A DNA stretch of 64,000 nucleotides from Plakobranchus ocellatus (taxonomy: Eukaryota; Mollusca; Gastropoda; Plakobranchidae), in assembly GCA_019648995.1 (NCBI GenBank), contig BLXT01007308.1, positions 1,893,184-1,957,183 on the forward strand, read 5' to 3'. Positions 54,901 through 62,900 of the stretch are shown here, one piece after another. Within the stretch, counting starts at the first letter, position 1. Each line of letters starts with the position of its first letter. A model generated the notes under the pieces. The model searched no databases and was not told the DNA's origin. It saw only the letters and a list, made by a program, of their open reading frames with translations. Position numbers and translations under genes: made by a program.

Positions 54901-56883
54901 AGTAAATCAGAGTTTTACTACCTAGTTTCATGGAACCAGCCCTGTCTATCTTTCCTCAGCAAGCCCTAGGATTTTATTCTGTCCATTTCTTTGATAGCAT
55001 TTTCTAGTTTTCCTTTTTGATGCAGTGCACTCACATTCCACTTTGCTATTTTTTTATGTTTTAATGTGTTGATTTTTACTGAAATGAGGTCCACATTACT
55101 GAAGTACTTAAATGAAATGGCACTTATGGAAAACTGCCTCTGAAAAAAATATCTTAATTTTGACATTCTCTGTGTTGAATAATAACCTTGCTATTGAGAT
55201 GGGTGGTCTTATGTTGTCAAAATGTTAACTTTGGTAATCTTTGGACAACTTACTTTTATTAATGTACTCACTGGCTATGAAATAGAAATAGACTTGATCC
55301 AAGGCCCCTGCGGTCAGTTTGAGTTTGACCGATTACCTCTTTCATTTTAAGGCATTCTTTCGCCTCGTCTACAGCTCCTGTGACCTTCCACTTTCTTCAA
55401 ATATCTGCATATGAGTCTTTGTAACTTTTCATTTTGTATATTAAAGGCTGGGAGATTAAAGCACAGTGACCTTGGCAAGGTCTGGAAAGAATACAAATCC
55501 AATCTGCATAAATGGATGCTGAAACTCACCGAGGAGTTTGATCTCACCTTCCCTCTGAAGGATGAACAAGTCAATTTGGTACCATGTCTTTTGCCTGAAA
55601 AAAAGCCTGAGGTCAGATTTGTACATTAACAAATTTTATTATTCTTGATAAGTTTACTGTCATAGAGCCAAAATTTTCATTTTTTTTTCTTTTAGGTATC
55701 AGACCTGAAGCAAACCTCAGTGACCATGTTTTGACAATCAGTTACATATAAGTTTTTTTCAGCCCAGCTAACATAAATTTTTATTAAGTGAAACATTATA
55801 TATTTCTTTTCATAAAAAGTAAGAACATTTAAATTGTAGAATATTTAAACTTTTTGTTTTTCTTTTCCTTGAGAGAATGATTTTTAGATTTTTCAGAAAA
55901 AAAATGCCCTTTTGCAGGAGTGCTTTGGGTCGTAACTTTTGTGCAACTTTACAAGGTTGATTTTCCCAAAGAATGATATAGAAAATCGAAAAAAATTGTT
56001 TTAATATATTAATGCACAATTAAGTTTTTTTCAATCAGCTAAATGTATTTTAGAAATGTTGTCAGCTTTCAGCTTTCCTGGTTTACTTTCTAAAAGTAAA
56101 ACATTTATCCTCGATTCAGTTCACGTGGCCAGAGTTTGAGAAAGGTAGTTACAACAGACACAACAAAATTGTCTACAAATTTGATTACCTTCCAGCTGGT
56201 TTGTTCAATAGAGGGCAGGTAAATATATAGAAATTTTTGATTCATCCATAAATTTAAATTTGGTTTCATGCACAACCTTTTGCTGCAATATTAAAGGTAA
56301 AAATGTGGTTTGTGAGACCAACGATAATTCTGTTCTTGCTTAGGAAAATGGATAAAATTGTGGTGGCAAGGCGTTGCTCCAGCATACCATGATTTATCAC
56401 CTGTACGTAAGTAGATCTGACAGCCTTGGGGCTTTTATCATGCAATGCATACTGTCCATAGGAATTGTCCAACAAATGCCAAAAATTTTGCGGCCTTTAG
56501 GCTGCCTTAACACAAAACCTGGAATCTAAAAGTTAAGTTTATCATTCAAAATATCGTTGTCTCCCCAAAAAGATGCATTAAAAATCATACTTTAAGATTT
56601 GGTGATTGAATTGACATTTTCCACTGCTTTGTGTCAGTTAAGGAATAAATCTGAGATTTATGTGGAGTCTTTTTTAAAATTTAAGTTGAGTTTTTTTGTG
56701 AAGTTAGAGTGACAGATTCCTGAAAAAAAAAAAATCATGCATCTCAGCTCCAAAATACAATGAAATACCATCTGCTGCATACATCTTGGTACCAAACTTA
56801 AAAACCCTTATTTAAGATGAGAAGAATATTTTCAGGCTATAAATGATTAACAAGCCCACCACAACTCTGTGTATGTATCTGAG

Positions 56884-56940
<57 letters not shown>

Positions 56941-59900
56941 TCTATTTTACTACACACAATGATCTTATGATTGTGAAGGTCTATGTTGCTATTAAAACTG
57001 CAAATAAAATGTTTAATATAAGTCTTTCTTTCTTTTATATGCTGTTACCCATCCCACAACAAAATTCTCTCTGTGTGTGTCTTAGAGGGTCAGAGAATGA
57101 GAGAGCCAAAGGGAGAGAGACAAAAGAGACAGAGGAAAAGGGGGAGGGAGAGAAGGAAGGAGAAGGGAGAGAAAGAAAGGGAGAAAGAAAAAGTTAGAGA
57201 AAGAGAGAGAGAGGGAGTTAAGCTTATAAACTTTGTTTATCACTCACAATGATCCTAATAATCGTGTAGGTCTGTGTTAAAATTAAAAAAGTAAAATGAA
57301 ATGCTGTAAAAAATCACACGAAATATTTCAGATGAGATTGATTTATTCCTTCAAAAACTGGTACCCTCTTTGAATAATATTACCAATGTGTGGCTTATCA
57401 CAGGCTCTATAGAATCTACTTGAAATTGAATTTTGCAAATAGATACATGAGAAAGTGCAGAGAGGAACAAAGGAGGAGAGATTGAAAGGCTATATGAAAG
57501 AATAAATGATCAAATGCATAAAAAACTCTGCTTGGCCATGGCTCGCAAAATACTAAAAGATGATTCAAGAATAAAGACAGTGTTAGCTGACTGTGTTGGT
57601 GTTAGAACTTGTGGGGTCATTGGCATCTTTTCATTCTATATTATAAACTTAGCTCAGACTGGGCCAAATCAATTTATCATTGCTCCTCCGTGTCCACCCA
57701 GCACTAAAAAATGGGTAGCTAGGTCTCTTAAGACCTGGCGAAAGTAAAGGCAAACTACCTCATAATGCCATATGCCAAGAACAATCAGGGCCCTACTCCT
57801 GGTTTCTCGATGCTTGGAATAAGCATGGGATCCACCTTACTTTTTTTACTTTATATACTTAGCTGCAGTGCGGCCATATAGCTCTTGCTTTATCCTGCAT
57901 TTATTGTCAAATGAGTACGCTGCACTTGTAGAGATCACTGTCTTCGTTAAAAACAAAAAGAAAAAGCCTCTTTAACTTGCCTCACTTAAAATTACTTTTC
58001 AAGTTTTTGTCTACTAATTTAGAATCAGTGTCAGTGTAACCTAATAAAATCATTTCAATGATAAAATATTTCTTGCTTAGTCATAAAGTTATATGGCTAA
58101 AACAGTGTTTCAATTTGGGAATGTTTTATTATTTATTACGCAGTTATTAAAAAGCTTTAATGCTTCCTGGTCTAGCATTGAGCCAGGTGGTAAATGTTAC
58201 TGCGTCAGAGCAATCAATTCAGCTGGCAACCAAATGAGTGGCGGCTAACTCCAGATGCAAAGGGAAATTCATTTTACTTTGCAGACATAAAATATATTAT
58301 TGTCACTTAGACGGTGTTGCTACTACTGATATATAATGCACGTTTTATAAAACACTTTTTTTCACTAATGGTAGATGCATGCATCAAGCAGAAAAAAAAA
58401 AACCTCTCCACCTTTTGGGTGAAAATAAAGTAAAGACCAAAACCAGCAGTACATGTTATATTACCTTTCCCTTCAACCCCATTTTCTTTTCTAAACATAC
58501 TCTGAAAGAAAGGCACCTATAGTACTAAATACTTTCACTCCAGATTATGGTGGCTAAAAATCTTCATCTTTCTGAGTCAATATGCCCCTCCACTCACATC
58601 CCAGGCAGGTACATGTATGCTTGTAAATTACATACCACAAGAACCAAAAGATGACTATATTGACAGACTTCTATGTCACATTTAGTCAGGGAGTTGACAA
58701 CTAAAATAATCTGTTAAGCAGATCCATAGCAGTATTGTTGTGGTTTGGTGTATATAAACCATATCTTATATATGTATAGATAGAAAGATGTCTTGAGACT
58801 GGTGTTACAGGGCCAAATGTGAAAATAAAACTTAAGAATGCTTTTTAGAATACTGTTGAAAGCTACAGAATCAACTTAGCTGTATCCAGGTATTCATGCT
58901 CAATAATTTGTTTAAAGTGTTAAAAATCTGACTCATGACTTAGGCCAAGCACAGAGATAAACCCGGCAACAAGTATACTTGCCATAGGTACATGGTGCAA
59001 GGAACTTAGTCCACAGAGGGGGCACACAAAGGATCCCTATGGCGGGAAAAAAATGCTTCGCCCGTGTGGCCCAGTGACCCAGTATAGGTCATAGTTCAAC
59101 ATTTTTTTCAAGGCCCTGGATGCTGTTATGACATAAGCTCACATTATACAATTATAGATGCTAGAAAATAGCTTCGTCGTCGTCTGATGATGATGAATTC
59201 TTTATTTTAGACAATGTTTTGCCATAATTACTGATAGGGAAAAGGAAAGTTGGTGTTCACCAAATAAACAGAGAGAGACAAACGCTTGGTGAATATCACC
59301 ATCTCTTCCCGCAGTTAAAACATCACCCAAAAAGCTTTTATTCCTATGCGCGCATGACAATTGCCACGTTTATGTACAGTGTGTACAGGATCGCAATACG
59401 ACACAACTCAGTTAATGAAGATTGCGTGGTACAACGCAATAAATGATGACTGTCCCACTTTTATAAGATGTTAATAATCAAAATCTTAATTATTGCAAAA
59501 AAACAAATTCTGCTCCGATCTTCCCTTAATTGAAGGATGCAGATTTAAAAAATCGTATCAGATTTTTTCTGCGATGGACACTGGTCTTGCTATGACCTTT
59601 TAAAGTTTCGCCCAAGTCCAGCCGCGAGATGTCATAAATGAGCGCCGGTCTGGAATGTTTTCTTTTCGACGCCCCGTGGCTGTCGGGGGAGCGGTTTCAT
59701 GACCGATAGGTATTATATCATGATACCTAGAAAATAGGGACATTGGACTCTTACGTATCCAACCCGATAGCACGTTTTCTATTTGACATTTGTGTAGGGA
59801 ATACATATACTTATCGGTACTTATGGGCTAGGGTGCAGGAATAGGGATCCTTTCTGTGCTCAGGTTTACTTTGACAAGTCTTGAGGCATGTTATTTCTCT

Positions 59901-62900
59901 ATCTCTCCAGGTTCGATTGCACCAGTTCAGTGACAGCTCTCTAATTTGGAAACGTGGCTCATATCTAAAGAAGAATCAGCATGTATGCCTCATTTACCAG
60001 TCTGAGTGAGTAATACTATGCATTGAAAAAAATCTTTGTTTCTGTCATAACTAGGGAAAGTTTGATTAGAACACACAGATAAATAGTTTCAGCTACCCGC
60101 ATGGGTGGCATTTCTTTATTTTTTTTTTTCCTCCTTATATTATTACATATAAGTCTTGGCCAAGTCAATTTTTCATCGCTCCCCTGTGTCCACATAACAC
60201 TAAATGGTGTCTAGGTCTCTTAAGACACAGCGAAAGTAAAGGCAGCAAGGAAAGCAATGGCAAACTACCTCATAATGCCATATGCCAAGAACAATCAGGA
60301 TTCTACTCCTGGTTCCCTGATGCTTCGACAAAGCATAGGACCCACTTTTTTTTATATAATTACAAAATAAAAAATCTTCATTTTTGACATTCCTACCAAT
60401 CTTGGGCCACATCATACAAAGAGATCCATTCTCAACCAAAGAGTTGGACATTTTAGAATTTTAAGAAATTGCTTGGCCACATTGTATGACTTTTGAAGAG
60501 ACTCCATTCTCATCTTAAAGATCATTTAAAATTGAAAGAATTTGAATACAGTTTATTCAAAGCAGAGATAAAATGCTGCTCTTAATTTTCTTGCATTTCC
60601 AGCTTGAAAAAGGAAACGAAGGCAATCAAGTTGAAGCAAGCTAAATGAAAGCTAAGAATCAGTTATGAAAAATGTGCTTTCATATTCTTTCCATTTCCTG
60701 AACTTCTGTACACAGAGACTCTGAGCTGACTGTGAAAGCCTACGGCCCCAGACCTGAAAACATTGTTCTCCTGGTGCATGAAGTCTTTGAAACTTTGATC
60801 CTGGAGTCTTTTAAGGGCATCACGTATGACTTCTACTTGCCATGTCCAGATTGTATGAGCATGGTTAGTTTTTTTTACATCTTTAATTTTTGTGCTGTTG
60901 AAAACGATAGTAAAAAGGCTCCATACTCTCTCTTTGAATCCGTCAAACCCACTCATGTTTTTTTTTGTTTTTCTGATTTTTGCAGATGAGTGGATTTTTT
61001 TCTTGAATATTTAATCAAAAGAGAATTAATCAGGAAAGTACTGAATATTAACTTCTGTTGATGAAAAAGCAAACATTACTATTAAATCATTAGCAAATTT
61101 TTGCTGATATATTTTATATAAGATATTGATGTTTCAAGGGATATTTTATTAAAATAAAGTATAAAACATAAAATATTGATGCTGAGAGAAATCTGCATAA
61201 TTAAATAATTCTATATGATTATCACCATTTGAATAAAGTTAACTCTGCTGTACTTACATTTGAACTGCAGTTAAATGGATACTGAGGTCCTTTTTTCCGT
61301 GATCATTCATAGAACTCGTAGCATTCCTTCTCTAGGAACACTGTTCATTTGAAATGCAAATTGCAAAAGATTAAACACTCATTGTTATAATCAACTGCAT
61401 ATTTTTTTTAGTCTCTTTTAGTTGTTTTCAATATGTTTTTAAGCATGTAAGGTGTTTTCTTTTTTTTCAGGTTCTGAAAGATCCTCACATGTTTTCAGCC
61501 TCCATTATCAGAAGGGCCACTGAACTTAAAGCTCCTTTTTTGCAGTGTTTAAAGTACTTCCACACAATATCAATAACAGACCTGCATGGTGAGATCAGAA
61601 AGGAAAAAGATTCCGTATGGTTATGTGACACATGCTATTTTACAAGGGATTTTATCAATGAGTATAATATTTGATATGGAGATTTGATGAAACAAATGTA
61701 ATAAGAGTTAAGGTCTTCCATATAATACGTCAACCATCTAAAATGTCAAAGATTTTTTTTAAACTAAAAATTTTTGGTGAACCTCTGTGTTTGCAACGAT
61801 GTGTATCACAAAATATGCATTAAGCCAAAGTAATTTGGCTGATTTAAAATGAAAGGCTACATAAGGAAAAGAACAAACAAAAAGGTAAAAATATTTAAGG
61901 CGAAAACTTGCAATACCATTAAATTAAATCTCATTTTATTAGCGTATTATAGCACGGCAATAATATTCAAAGTTTTCTCAACTGACTTGTGATACCACAA
62001 AATGAAACTTTTTTGGGAGGAATAATTGTAACAAATATTGTTATTGACATTTTCTTTCCAAATTTTTTAATACTTTTGGAAACAATCTTGCTAGGTGTGG
62101 CACTATTTACATAATGATCTCCAGGAAGTATAAAAAACAAATTTTTCCATGGCTGATTTTCACCACAAGTGTAATTTTTGGGGTTATTCATTCTTCACTT
62201 CACCCTGTTAGGAGGCCTGCTTCATCAACTGTCACGCAATATGTAGGTCCTGACAGATCCATTACTGCAGTCTACTGACTGCAAGGTATAGGCAAGGCAT
62301 TCATTTGAAGTTTTATTGAGGAAATTAGTTCACTCTTTCTCTTTTTTTACTTCACACAGTAGGACTAGCATTAATGTTTCATTGCACCCCAAGGCTTGTA
62401 CCATCTCAGTCACCACTGCTAAGCGACTGAACAAATCGACTCAGAGCAAGAGAGAAATCATCATGTTGACAATTATTGGCTCCTTAAATAAAAAGTTCAG
62501 TTGTTTTCCTTCAACAGACCTCAAATAATTCAAAATGTAGAAATTAAAGGATTTGTTTGCAAAGCTACAAAGAAGCAAAAATTCGGTTAAATGTATTTTA
62601 CCTCAATGTGAAATGGTTTCATTTCAATGTGATTCATGCTGCTTTGCGGATAAAAGGTTGATCTATCATAAAATCGTTTGATCTCAGAAGCAAGACAAGG
62701 AAACCATGTTATTTTCTTATCTTTTTCAGCCTTAATGCCTCCTGACAGCAGTTTGGATTTTGATCTCCATCTTGTGCAAGCAGTTAGGGGACTGAAAGAG
62801 TTGCAAGAGAATGTTTCAGCTGGTTAGTTGATGAAACAGAAAAGTGAAAACTATCTCAAGTGGAAAATCTTCACATTGCCTCCTACAGTTATCCACTCCC

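Noticed and set aside
59600-59806. Minus-strand frame with balanced composition (MYSLHKCQIENVLSG...)
   Set aside because: No family resemblance or splice context. It lies in a block of unusual composition that looks non-coding.
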